From the NCBI GenBank assembly GCA_947471745.1, contig CANJKZ010000534.1:1-64000 (forward strand): 64,000 nt of DNA. The letters run 5' to 3'. Source of the DNA: Closterium sp. Naga37s-1 (Eukaryota > Streptophyta > Zygnematophyceae > Desmidiales > Closteriaceae). Each line of letters begins with the position of its first letter. The first letter of the stretch is position 1. This document shows positions 24,055 through 35,722 of the stretch, one piece after another. The notes beneath the pieces were generated by a model. It searched no databases, was not told where the DNA came from, and saw only the letters and a list, made by a program, of their open reading frames with translations. Both the position numbers and the translations under genes were made by a program.

Positions 24055-26185
24055 TCCGTCAAATTACATAGATCCGATAGGTTAATACATGGTAGGGGGG
24101 TGGGGAATGGTATAATTTAAAGGAAATGGGAATACATATGGTATTAACTGTATTGGAACAGAGTGAATAATGTGTCGGCCGGTAAGGTCAGTATGCACGC
24201 TTGTGTGTAGGTATAAGGCGGAACTGGAACTCTGAAATCTCCCAAATTATGTGGATCGGAAAGGTTATAAACCAAGTGTTGTTGAAGTAGAAGTTCTAAT
24301 CTAGTGGATTGGCAAGGATATGGCACTAACTGCATCTCTACAAACATACGTAATGCACTGGTCAGTTTGGTCGGTATGCGCGCCTGTAGTGCACGTACCA
24401 TGTACGACTGGAATGTCTATCTGCCAAATTACATAGATCCGATAGGTTAAAACATGGTAGGGGGGTGGGGAATGGTATCATTTAAAGGAAATGGGAATAC
24501 ATATAGTATTAACTGTATTTTTACATAGAGAATAAAGCGTCGGCTGGTATGGTCAGTACGCACGTTTGTGTGTAGGTACAAGTCGGAGCTAGAACTCTTA
24601 AATCTCCCAAATTATGTGGATCAAAAAGGATATAACTTAGTGTTGTTGAAGTAGAAGGCCTAATCTAGTGGACTGGCAAGAATACGGTACTAAATGCATC
24701 TCTACAAACATGAGTAATGCGCTGGTCAGTTTGGTCGCTATGCGCGCCTGTAGTGCGGATACCATGTACGACTAGAACATCTTTATCTGCCAAATTACAT
24801 AGGTTCGATAGGTTAAAACATGGTAGGGGGGTGGGGAATGGTATGATTTAAAGTAAATGGGAATACATATGGTATTTTCTGTATTTGTACAGAAAGAATA
24901 ATGCGTCGGCCAGTAAGGCCAGTATGCATGCTTGTGTGTAGGCACAAGGCGGAGCTGGAACTCTGAAATCTTCCAAACTATGTGGATCGGAAAGGTTATA
25001 ACCTAGTGTTTTTAATGTAGAAGGCCTAATCTAGTGGACTGGCAAGAATATGGCACTAGCTGCATCTCTACAAACATACGTAATGCGCTGGCCAGTTTGG
25101 TCGGTATGTGCGCCTGTAGTGCAGGTACCATGTAGGACTGGAATGTCTATATCTGCCAAGTGACATAGATCCGATAGTTTAAAACATGGTAGGGGGTTGG
25201 GGAATGATATAATCTAAAGCAAATTGGAATACATATGGTATATGCTGTATTTTTACAGAAAGAATAATGCGTCGGCCGGTAAGGCCAGTATGCAAGCTTC
25301 TGTGTAGGTACAAGGCGGAGCTGGAACGCTGAAATCTCCCAAAATATGTGGATCGGAAAGGTTATAACCTAGTTTTGTTGAAGTAGAATGCCTAGTCTAA
25401 TGGACTGGCAAGAATATGGCACTAACTACATCTCTACAAACATACGTAATGTGCTGGTTAGTTTGGTTGGTATGCGCGCCTGTAGTGCAGGTACCATGTA
25501 CGACAGAAATGTCTTTATCTGCCAAATCACATAGATCCGACAGGTTAAAACACGATAGTGGGGTGGGGAATGGTATCGGTTAAAGGAAACGGGAATACAT
25601 ATGGTATTCACTATATTTCTATGGAGATAAAATACGTCGGCCGGTAATGTCAGTATGCACGCTTGTGTATAGGTACAAGGCGGAGCTGGAACTATGAAAT
25701 CTCCCAAAATATGTGGATCGGAATGGTTATAACCTAGTGTTGTTGAAGTAGAAGGCCTAATCTAGTGGACCTGCAAGAATATGGAACTATTTGCATCTCT
25801 ACAAACATACGTAATGCGCTGATCAGTTTGGTCGGTATGCGCGCCTGTAGTGCAGGTACCATGGACGACTGAAATGTCTATATCTGCCAAATTACATAGA
25901 TTCGATAGGTTAAAACATGGTAGGGGGGTGGGGAATGGTATCATTTAAAGGAAATGGGAATACATATGGTATTCACTGTATTTGTACAGAGATAATAATG
26001 CGTCGGCTGGTAAGGTTAGTATGCACACTTGTGTGTAGGTACAAGGCGGAACTCGAACTTATAAATCTCCCAAATTATGTGGACCAGAAAGGTTATAACT
26101 TAGTGTTTTTGAAGTAGAAGGCCTAATCTAGTGGACTGGTAAGAATATGGTACTAACTACATCTCTACAAACAAGAGTAATGCGC
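24055..26185. repeat. 365-bp satellite array
   Basis: About six tandem units with a period of 365-366 bp. The landmark CATGGTAGGGGGGTGGGG, with variants, falls near 24088, 24453, 24819, 25185, 25551 and 25916. Units share ACATAGATCCGATAGG, GGAATACATATGGTAT, TGCGTCGGCCGGTAAGG and GTGGATCGGAAAGGTTATAA. Units differ by scattered substitutions, so this array is older or less homogenised than the 31-bp array. Two more units lie at 34874-35356, beyond copia copy C. No gene is supported; the small frames recur with the repeat period. Confidence 0.93.
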
Positions 26186-26280
26186 TTCTAGCTGTGATGT
26201 TAAACCAATTCTGAAAACACCCAAGTGTGGGGCCAATTCAGAATTGGTTAGACTGATGTTAAACCAATTCTAGCTGCGTA
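26186..26280. other. Junction segment with a 12-bp hairpin
   Basis: Between the 365-bp and 173-bp arrays lies a short unrelated piece. TGATGTTAAACCAATTCT occurs twice (26195-26212 and 26254-26271). AACCAATTCTGA at 26203-26214 pairs perfectly with TCAGAATTGGTT at 26238-26249. It could be a worn terminal-inverted-repeat fragment or an expansion scar; I see no target duplication that would decide. Confidence 0.6.
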
Positions 26281-27496
26281 GAGAAAATCATCGAACGACC
26301 TGAATGTTATTGCATATTCGGATAGCACATGGTCAAATACACATACAAGAGCAATTTCAGCTTGGTTTGCGCGCACAAAAAAGTTCGGCGATCGCAATGA
26401 TGGCAGTTTCAGCCGGCAAATGCTAAGGAAGCGCATTGATCCCTATGGTCGTAGGGAAAATCATCGAACGACCTGAATGTTATTGCATATTCCAATGGCC
26501 TATGGTCAAATACACCTACCAGAGCAATTTCAGCTTGGTTTGCGCGAACAGAAAAGTTCGGCGGTCGCGATGATGGCAGTTTCAGCCGACAAATGCTAAG
26601 GAAGCGCATGGATCCCTATAGGCGTAGGGAAAATCATCGAACGACCTGAATGTTATTGCATATTCCGATGGCCCATGGCGAAATACACCTACCAGAGCAA
26701 ATTTAGCTTGGTTTGCGCAAACTGAAAAGTTCGGCGATCGCGATGATGGCAGTTTCAGCCGACAAATGCTAATGAAGCGCATGGATCCTTATGGGCGTAG
26801 GGAAAATCATCGAACGACCTGAATGTTATTGCATATTCCGATGGCACATGGTCAAATACACCTACCAAAGCAATTTCAGCTTGGTTTGCGCGTGCAGAAA
26901 AGTTCGGCGATCGCGATGATGACAGTTTCAGCCGACAAATGCAAAGGAAGCGCATGGATCCCTGTGGGCATAGGGAAAATCATCGAACGACCTGAATGTT
27001 ATTGCATATTCCGATGGCCCATGGTCAAATACACCTGCCAGAGCAATTTCAGCTTGGTATGTGCGCACAGAAAGTTCGACGATCACGATGATGGCAGTTT
27101 AAGCCGACAAATGCTAAGGAAACGCATGGATCCCTATAGGCGTTGGGAAAATCATCGAACGACCTGAATATTCTTACATATTCCGATGGCCCATGGTCAA
27201 ATACACCTACCAGAGCAATTTCAGCTTGGTTTGCGCGAACTGAAAAGTTCGGCGATTGCGATGATGGCAGTTTTAGCCGACAAATGCTAAGGAAGCGCAT
27301 GGATCCTTATGGGCGTAGGGAAAATCATCGAATGACCTAAATGTTATTGCATATTCCGACGGCACATGGTCAAATACACCTACCAAAGCAATTTCAGCTT
27401 GGTTTGCGCGTGCAAAAAAGTTCGGCGATCGCGATGATGGCAGTTTCAGCCGACAAATGGAAAGGAAGCGCATGGATCCCTATGGGCGTAGTGAAA
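26281..27496. repeat. 173-bp satellite array
   Basis: About seven direct units of 173 bp. GAAAATCATCGAACGACC recurs near 26283, 26456, 26629, 26802, 26975, 27147 and 27320. The unit length is near that of one nucleosome, as in many centromeric satellites; that is analogy, not proof. The last unit is cut by the LTR of copia copy C at 27497. Repeated small frames on both strands follow the repeat period and are not genes. Confidence 0.93.
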
Positions 27497-27622
27497 TGTG
27501 AAAGAACAAGGAATGAATGAACTAGCAAGCAGGTGGGTACAAGTAGGAAAACCTAAAAGTGTTGTACCCCATATTGTCTACCCCACTACAGCCTACACAG
27601 ACTATAGCATATGAGTTTGACA
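27497..27622 (-). repeat. 3' LTR of copia copy C (left side in window)
   Basis: 126 bp, reading TGTCAAACTC to TTCTTTCACA on the minus strand. A G-rich tract (CTATGGGGGTG on the minus strand) lies directly upstream in the element's sense and fits a polypurine tract. Confidence 0.9.
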
Positions 27623-30600
27623 CACCCCCATAGGCAAAGTGGGGGAGAACAAGAGGTCACAAGACCAGTCAAGCAAAGCAAAGCAAGCTCAGGGTGGATC
27701 ACAACGTCACCACACAGTCCGAGCACAAGAGCAAGGCCACAAGGCCAGTTCACATGCAAGATCATATATAAAGGTAAACAAGCAAGTGCAGGTATAGAAA
27801 GATCACAGTACAAGCAAGGTCAAGAAGTGAGCAAGTGAGTCCAAGTAGGCACAAGACCTAGCATCGTACAGAAGCGCTGATGATCACAAGGCGGAAGTGC
27901 CTTGGTAAAGATATCAGTAGTGTTGGCCTCAGAGGCCACATAAGCAAGGCGCAGCTGACCACGCTGCTGCAGCTCACGAGCAAGGAAGTAGCGAAGAGCA
28001 ATGTGCTTCGTTCTGTGCTCCAGTCTGTGCTCCCGACACAAGGCCAGCATGGCCTTGTTGTCTACATACAGAACTGGAGGAGAACGAGGCGGCTCTCCTA
28101 GGTCAGTCAGCAGGTAGGTGAGCCAGCGTAGCTCCTGTGCAGCCATGGCCCCCGCGTAGATCTCAGCCTCACAGCTGGAGCCGAGAACAGAAGACGAGCG
28201 GGTAGACCGCCACGAAACAGAGCCGGAGCCAAGGCTGAAGGTGTAACCCTGTGACGACCGCTGCGTAGCCTGGTCGTCAGCCCAAGAAGCGTCTGCGTGA
28301 CCTGTGAGGACCACTCGACGTCGCCCTCCAAGCACTATCCCCATGCCCGACATACTGCACAAGTAGCGCAACACCCTCTTCGCTGCAGCCATGTGCTCTG
28401 GTCGGTGTCTCCCAGGAGCAACATAGCGTGCCAAGATGCTAAGAGGGTATGCTAGGTCAGGTTGTGTGCAGGTCATCAGGTACATGAGGCAGCCAACAAG
28501 CTCTGGGTACGGGCCACTCGGCTCTACGGACTCATCCGAAGGCAGAGCTGAGAGCGAGTGGCGAGTAGACAAAGGAGTGGCCTGAGGCGAGGAGTACGTG
28601 AAGTCGAAGCGCTGAAGGACCTGCTGCACCATGTGTGACTGAGTCAGGGTAATGGTGCGCTGTGCTCTGTCCCGGGTGATCTGCAAGCCAAGGTAGCTGC
28701 GCAGTTCACCCAGGTCTGTGCACGTGTGTCTCTTCTGCAGCTCGGACTTCACGTGGGCGAGTCCAGCAGTGTCAGCAGTGGCAAAGACCAAGTCGTCGAC
28801 GTACACGAGGATGTAGAACGGCGGCAAAGAGGTGTCGGTGCGCAGAAACAGCGACGGGTCGGCAGTAGACGGAGCAAACCCAAGAGCCGCAAGTGTAGTC
28901 CTCAGTGTGTCGTGCCACTCACGGGGCGCCTGGCGGAGACCGTAGACTGGCCGCCGGAGGCTCCACTGGGTACCAGGAGGAAACGACCCAGTGAAGCCAG
29001 GTGGGCGGCGCAGCCAGATCTCCTCGTGCAGGCTGCCCTGCAGGAAAGCTGTGCTGAAGTCAAGAGACTGAAGCTCGTAGTCGCGCTGAGCGGCTATGTG
29101 CAGCAGCACCCGAAGAGTGGTCATCTTCGGGGTGGGAGAGAAGGTCTGAAAGTAGTCAACTCCCTGCCGCTGACTGAAGCCTCGAGCCACGTAACGCGCC
29201 TTGAAGACAGGCGGAGAACCCGGCGGCCGCTTCACCCTGAAAATCCACATGCCACTGACGATGTTCGCCCCATGTGGGGGAACCTCGTCGACGTAGGTGC
29301 CTGTGGACTTCCAGGAAGCCATCTCTGCGTCCATGGCTGACTGCCACTGTGAGGAGTAGGGACCCTCGATCGCCTCAGCGTACGATCGAGGAGTCGGGAT
29401 GTCTGGTTCATCCGGGTCTCCCTCAGGGGCAATCAGCGTGGACACGAGATGAGGCAAAGCAGCAGCAAAACACTGGAACTCCTCCTGCCTGTCCTCAAGG
29501 ACGTCCGTGCTAAGAGCACACTCACCCCCGACGGACGGAGGACAGACAGACTCAGACTCAGCAACAAGACTAGCGGCGTAGTCTAGACGACAGCGAGCAG
29601 CAAAGTCGACAAGCTCAGCAACTAAGGCAGACGCAGCAGTGGACTCAAAGGAAGGGTCAGTGACAACAGTGGCCAGGAGACGCGTGACAGTAGGACTGGC
29701 AGCACGAAGAGAGTCAGACTCCGGGTCAGCAAGAACAGGAAGAGAGGACTCTGGAGGAGACGGCAACGGGACACGCAGAGGAGCAGTGGAAGGACGCAGT
29801 GCCATCTGGTGTGTGCCTGGGACCGCAGGAGGACGCGGACGCGGAGCACGACCACTAGTGCGAGCAGCACGAACAGGCGACGCAGGACGAGACGCAGGCT
29901 CACGACGCTAAGCAAGACCTCCAGTAGGACCAGTGTAGGGAGAAGGAGCAGGTAGGGGGGAGGCGGGCTGTAACTGTGACCGCGACTGGACAGGCTGTGG
30001 ACACTCTAAGGGAGGAGCAGGACCAGTAGAGGGCGGGAGACCAAGAACCTGCTCAAGGAGCGGAACGAAGTACGGCATCGGCCGCGCAGCGCCTCCAGAA
30101 CCAGCAGGGACAGCACCAGTACCCCCAGCGGCAGCACCAGCGCCAGCAGCACCTCCAGCTCCAACAGCGCCAACTCCAGCACCCTCAGAAGCACCAGCGC
30201 CAGCAGAACCACCAGCGCCAACACCCCCAGCAGCTCCAGCTCCAGCAGCTCCAGCAGCTCCAGCAGCACCAACTCCAGCAGGACCGTCAGCTCCAGTACC
30301 GCCAGCAGCTCCAGCAGTACCTCCAGCAGGACCAACTCCAGTAGCCCCAGCAGCACCCCCAGTCCCAGCAGCTCCAGTACCGCCAGTACGAGCACCTCCA
30401 GGACCAGCAGCAACAGTAGCACCTCCAGCTCCAGCAGCACGGCTCCAGCGCCGGGCAAACCACTCGCGCAGCTCCTGCGGAGAGGGTAGCTCCCGCCTCG
30501 ACGAAGCACCGCCAGAGGCCACACGAGTAGACCCAGCACCCCCAGGCTCCGCACCCCAAGGCTCCGTACCCCCAGGCTCAGCACCCCCAGGCTCCGCACC

Positions 30601-33600
30601 CCCAGGCTCAGCACCCCCAGACCCGGCACCCGCAGGCTCAGCACCCCTAGACTCAGCACCCCCAGGCTCCGCACCCCCAGGCTCAGCACCCCCAGACCCG
30701 GCACCCGCAGGCTCAGCACCCCTAGTAGCACCAGAGTCAACAGCTACCTCGACAGGCTCGACTGCGTCTACCTGGGACACACCTGACGGGGCAGGACCCT
30801 GAGGGGGGAGAGGGTCTACCGGGGGAGGACCTGGCGCAAGGAAGAGCGGCGGCGGGGGGAGGGGCGCAGTGCGGTAGGGGAAGAGACGGTAGTAAGGCAC
30901 CGACTCGTCAAAGGTGACGTCCTGGGAGGACAGAACACGGCGCGAGGTGGGGTGGTAAAACTGCCAACCAGGCGCGTCAGGGGGGAAGCCAAGGAAGACA
31001 CAGGGAACAGCACGGGGGGACAGCTTGTCCGCAGACAAGTCGCGGACAAACGCCCGAGATCCCCAGACCCGAAACGCAGACGCATCGCCAACCTTCCCCG
31101 TCCACCGCAAGGTGGGGGAGGTCTCTGGCAAGGAGACTCGGGGCTGAAGGTTGAGCTGATGCGCTGCGTACTGAACCGCAAACGGCCACAGAAAATGGGG
31201 AGCAGCCGCATGGATCATGGACGTACGAGCGACGTCCATGACCATGCCAATGCGGCGCTCAGCAATCCCATTTTGCTGTGGAGAGGCTGGAAGCGTGAAG
31301 GTCTGGCGGATGCCCTGTGCACGACAGAAGGCTCCCAGACGGGCAGAGGAAAACTCCCCACCTCTGTCAGAGTGCAGACGCAGAACAGGAAAGTCCGAGC
31401 CGAAACTCTCTCTGAGCTGGAGACGAGCTGCGCGGATCCAGTCGATCAACACCGCATTGACGTCACCCTTGCTGTGCAAGGGGAAGACCGTGGTGTAACG
31501 CGAGTAGTCGTCAACCACCAACAGGAAGTAACGCTCGTGACCCTGGCCACGGACGCGGGCGGGGCCCCACACGTCCATGTGAAGAGTCTGCAGGGGAGCC
31601 TCTGTCGGAGGAAACTCGGAGGAGTGAGGGGCGGCGCGCTGCCGCCCCTCGACGCAGGGAACGCAGGTAGGGGCAGGCCCCGGAGGGAGGGGAGGGAGGG
31701 ACCGGGGGAGACCAGAGACAAGGACACGGGAGGCCATGCCTCGGAGACGAGGCAGGGAGGGGTGACCAAGGCGGTGGTGCCAAAGGAGAGTCTGGTGGGA
31801 CAGGAGACGACACGAGCAGGGAGCAGACTCAGGACCAGACCTGGACGCTGCAGCAGACACCTGGCTCGACCCAGCTACCTGACCAGACGCAGCAACCGGA
31901 GGAGACTCAGTAGTCAGTGTGTACAGGCTCGACCCCGGCTGACGGGTAAACGTGGCCAAGTGTCGGCCCGTCCGAGCACACGTACAGTGGGTCACCCGCT
32001 GACTCGCAGGAGTGAACTGGTCAACCCCCCGATCCTGTAGATCAGCACCACTCACCAAGTTCGTAGAGAACGAGGGGAGGTAGAGACCTGACAGGGTGCC
32101 AGAGGGGGCTGCCGGACACGGTAAGACAGTGGAGAAGCTAGCAAGGACAGGACCCCCAGAGGGGTCCGCCAGGGAGACCGCAACCGGCCGACTAAGCGGC
32201 GTAAGCGTGGTGCGGTCTCGAAAGAAGGAGCGGGAAGCACCCGAGTCAAGGGTGAAGGTGTGTAAGGCCTGAGCCGACGTGGTACCTGAGAGAGCAGACT
32301 CACCAGCACCTGGGGCAGCAGACGCACTAGCACCTAGAGCAGCAGCCTCACCAGCACCTAGAGCAGCAGCCTCAATGTCCGGGTCAGGCGGAACACACAG
32401 GTAACAGTCACCCTCATCACTAGTAGACACAGCATACATGGCAGCAAGAATAGCATCATAGTCAAGATCAAAGATAGCAACCCCCGCCCTAGACAGCTCT
32501 CCCCAGCGAGGGATCTCAGTGGCGTCAGGGAACTGGTGACGCCAAGCGTCAGTCAGGCGGCCGAAGCAGCGCTGGGTGGAGTGCGAGCCTCCGCACTGCT
32601 CACCAGCGCGGTCGCCGGTACGGAGGACGTAGGTACAGGGACCAGTACCCCCACCTCGCTGACGCCCAGCGTACCACTCACGAAGCTGCTGGGGGGACGG
32701 GGTCTCACGAGTGCGCTGCTGCTGCTGGCGCTGACCACCACCTAAGCCGCCCCGCTGCGCAGAGCCACCCCGACTAGCTCCACCTCCTCCGCCGCCACCT
32801 CCGCCACCGCCGCCACCGCCTCCTCCTCCGCTCCCACCGCCACCGCCGCCGCCGCCTCCGCCACCACCGCCGCCACCGAAGCCCCCACCCCCGCCACCAC
32901 TCCCACCACCACCCCCACTCCCTCCGCCTCCTCCACCTCCACCTCCACCGCCCCCGCCAGCCCCTCCAGCGCCCTTGCCCCCCTTGCCCTTGCCGGTGCG
33001 GCGTCGCCCGCTAGGGGCAGACGCAGCGCCGACCGACTCGGTGCCAACAAAGTCGACGGCAGCAGCAGAGGCAACAGAGGGCAAAAGGGGGGAGGGGGAG
33101 CACCCCTCAAAGACAGGGGCACGCGGGTCACCTCTAGAGGCTCCTACGGCGACTATACTCTTCTCAGCTGCCAGGAGGCGCTCCTCGAGGAGGTCAACGG
33201 TGAGTGTGGTGGGGCAAACAGAGAGGAAGTGGTCCCTGACCGAGCGAAGGGAGTCAGGGAGCCGGGTGACTATGTAGTAGAGGGTGATATACATGGGGGG
33301 GGGGTTCTTGGCGCAGAACTCAGCAGGAAGCGCAGCGCGGTAGCGGGTGTCACTAGTGCGGAGGTGCGTAACGAGGTCAGCGACAGTGGGAAAGGCGGCG
33401 AGGTCAGGAAACAGGTACGGCAGTATGAGGCGGCTAAGTGCAGCAGTGGCAGGGGAAGAGTAGCGTGCAACTACAGCGTCGTACAAGGTCTTAGCACTCT
33501 TGTACTGACTAAAGTGCGCACGCTCAGCGGTCGGTAAGTGGCGACGCACAGCAAGACGGGCAGCAGCATCGCGCGTGGCCCACTGTGAGCGAACAGTGCT

Positions 33601-33829
33601 GTCAGCATCAGCAGGCGGGGCAGGAGAGGCACCAGAGGTGAGATCGAACAGGGAGAGTCCGTCTGCCCTATCGCACTGTAGGAAAAGCTGCAGGTCATCG
33701 ACCCAGACCTCGAAGTCAACAGCACGACCCTCAGCATCAAAGGTAAGGACACTAGGGGTAGCCATGACAGCAGTGGTCTAGCAGGGAGGGCTCTCACCAG
33801 TCCGGGTGGGTAGGGCCGGGGCGCGCCGG

Positions 33830-34620
33830 GAGGAACAGGGCTGCAACAGCGGTGGCAGCGGCTCGGCAGTGGCAGTGGCGGCTCGACGGCGGCCTCGGCG
33901 GCTCGGCGGCTCGGCTGCAGGCGGCTCGGCTGCTCGGCGGCTCGGCTGCTGGGCGGCTCGGCGGTTCGGCGGCTCGGCGGCTCGGCGGCTCGGCGGCTCG
34001 GCTGCTCGGCTGTTCGGCTGCTTGGCGGCTCGGCGACTCGGCAGTGAAGGGGCCAGGGAGGGGCCGAAAGGGGGGGGGCGGCCACGGGGCCGCAAGGGGC
34101 GGCGACGGGGCCGCAAGGGGCGGCGACGGGGCCGCTAAGGGCGGTGACGAGGCCGCTAGAGGGTGGCGACGGGGCCGGGAAGGGCGGCGACAGGGGCCGC
34201 TAGGGGCGGCGACGGGGCCGCGAAGGGCGGCGACGGGGCCGCGAGGGGCGGCGACGGGGCCGCGAAAGGGCCGCGAGGGGCCTGGAAGGGCGGCGACGGG
34301 GCCGCTAGGGGCGGCGACGGGGCCGCGAAGGGGCCGCGAGGGGCCTGGAAGGGCGGCGACGGGGCCGCTAGGGGCGGCGACGGGGCCGCGAAGGGGCCGC
34401 AAGGGGCCTGGAAGGGCGGCGACGGGGCCGCTAGGGGCGGCGACGGGGCCGCGAAGGGGCCGCAAGGGGCCTGGAAGGGCGGCAACGGGGCCGCTAGGGG
34501 CGGCGACGGGGCCGCGAAGGGGCCTCGAGGGGCCTAGAAGGGCGGCGACGGGGCCGCTAGGGGTGGCGACGGGGCCGCTAAGGGTGGCGCGAGGGGCCGT
34601 GAGAGGGGCCTCTAGGAGGG
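33830..34620. repeat. GC-rich minisatellites in the leader of copia copy C
   Basis: Two tandem tracts fill most of the leader between primer site and gag. At about 33880-34050 the short unit CGGCGGCTCGG recurs with variations. At about 34150-34600 a ~63-bp unit containing GGCGGCGACGGGGCCGC and GGGGCCTGGAAG recurs, with four clear copies and partial ones. The plus strand has dense G4 runs and could form quadruplexes; the element's RNA would be C-rich. Long frames on both strands here are by-products of the repeats. Confidence 0.85.
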
Positions 34621-34747
34621 CTCGACAAGAGGGCGGCCCACGGGACGCGCCTCGGGTAGGGGCGACTCGCGCTTCGGTCAGAAAAAAAAAGTCGATTTTC
34701 AGTGGTGGGCCCTAGGAAGTTCCCACTAGGGAACCTGCTCTATACCA

Positions 34748-34873
34748 TGTGAAAGAACAAGGAATGAATGAACTAGCAAGCAGGTGGGTACAAGTAGGAA
34801 AACCTAAAAGTGTTGTACCCCATATTGTCTACCCCACTACAGCCTACACAGACTATAGCATATGAGTTTGACA
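34748..34873 (-). repeat. 5' LTR of copia copy C (right side in window)
   Basis: 126 bp, with no difference seen from the copy at 27497-27622. Directly inside it, reading on the minus strand, is TGGTATAGAGCAGG, which resembles the initiator-Met primer site TGGTATCAGAGC with one base fewer. Confidence 0.9.
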
Positions 34874-35356
34874 AAAACATGGTCGGGGGGTGGGGAATGG
34901 TATAAGTTAAAAGGAAATGGGAATACATATGGTATTCACTGTCTTTGTACAGATAGAAAAATGCGTCGGGCGGTAAGGTCAGTATGCACGCTTGTGTGTA
35001 GGTACAAGGCGGAGCTGGAACTCTGAAATCTCCTAAGTCTTGTGGATCGGAAAAGTTATAACCTAGTGTTGTTGGAATAGAAGGCCTTATCTAGTGGACT
35101 GGCAAGAATATGGCACTATCTGCATTTCTACAAACATGCGTAATGGGCTGGTCAGTTTGGTCGGTATGCGCGCCTGTAGACCATGTATGACTGGAATATC
35201 TATATTTGCCAAATTAAATAGATCCAACAGGTTAAAACATGGTAGGGGGTGGGAAATGGTACAATTTAAAGGTAATAGGAATACATATGGTATTCATTGT
35301 ATTTCTACAAAGAAAATAATGTGCCGGTCGGTTTCGTCAGTATGCACGCTTGTGCA
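34874..35356. repeat. 365-bp satellite, detached piece right of copia copy C
   Basis: One full and one partial unit of the satellite at 24055-26185, with landmarks AAAACATGGTCGGGGGG at 34874 and CATGGTAGGGGGTGGG near 35237. It begins exactly at the LTR edge and ends at CACGCTTGTGCACAGG, where an unrelated dispersed repeat starts. Confidence 0.88.
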
Positions 35357-35722
35357 CAGGCGCCTTCCAGGCTGCACGCACACCCACCCCACCCAATTAT
35401 TATATATCATGCAGACACATGCAGCAGAGCACAGCGCAACACACAGCACATTTAAGCACACCTAAGCATAGCTACACATGCAGCACAGAACAGCAAGGAG
35501 AGCAGCAGTAGCCAGAGGCCCATCTTCAGCTCTGCCTTTCCTTGTCTTGGCCTTGTAGGAAGGAACGCTCATAATGGCCCACCACCATACAGCGCCCTCA
35601 TTCACGTAAGGGACATGGAGGGTGACGGGGCGAGGGGACATAAGCAATGCTTATTGTAAAACTTGTTATGTGCCATTGCAACTCATTCAGGTGGTTCCGT
35701 TCAGAGAAAGGCAGACAGCCAG
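35357..35722 (+). repeat. Dispersed repeat, left copy (inverted partner at 55107-55478)
   Basis: The reverse complement of this stretch matches 55107-55478 almost throughout. Shared segments include CTGGCTGTCTGCCTTTCT, CACCTGAATGAGTTGCAATG, TAAGCATTGCTTATGTCCCC, GTATGGTGGTGGGCCATTAT and GTGCGTGCAGCCTGGAAGG when read in the right-copy sense. The left copy contains ATAAGCAATGCTTAT, a perfect 7-bp-arm palindrome. No transposase or terminal repeats were recognised, so the family is unknown. Confidence 0.85.

Larger units (their letters stand above)
27497..34873 (-). mobile_element. Ty1/copia LTR retrotransposon, copy C (second family, broken)
   Basis: The element is 7377 bp and reads right to left. 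The LTRs are only 126 bp (27497-27622 and 34748-34873), look identical to each other and have TG...CA ends. The parts, in reading order with approximate places, are: leader 34.7-33.8 kb, gag 33.8-32.5 kb with a long glycine run, protease motif DSGAS near 32.25 kb, integrase about 31.8-31.0 kb with DNA-binding HHCC and DDE signatures, a Gly/Ala/Glu-rich linker around 30.8-30.0 kb, reverse transcriptase with YVDD near 28.8 kb, and RNase H 28.3-27.9 kb. The coding region is not in one frame, with about one break. No 5-bp target duplication is present: the left flank is 173-bp satellite and the right flank is 365-bp satellite. Identical LTRs suggest recent arrival, though 126 bp gives little resolution. 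Confidence 0.93.

Noticed and set aside
33794-34715. Long frames of Gly/Ala/Arg or Pro/Ala repeats on both strands
   Set aside because: They are translations of the GC-rich minisatellite in the copia leader, open in several frames at once.
27497-34873. Target duplication from the AAA shared by both flanks of copia copy C
   Set aside because: The left flank ends TGAAA and the right begins AAAAC; a 5-bp duplication would need identical words, so the shared A run is chance or microhomology.
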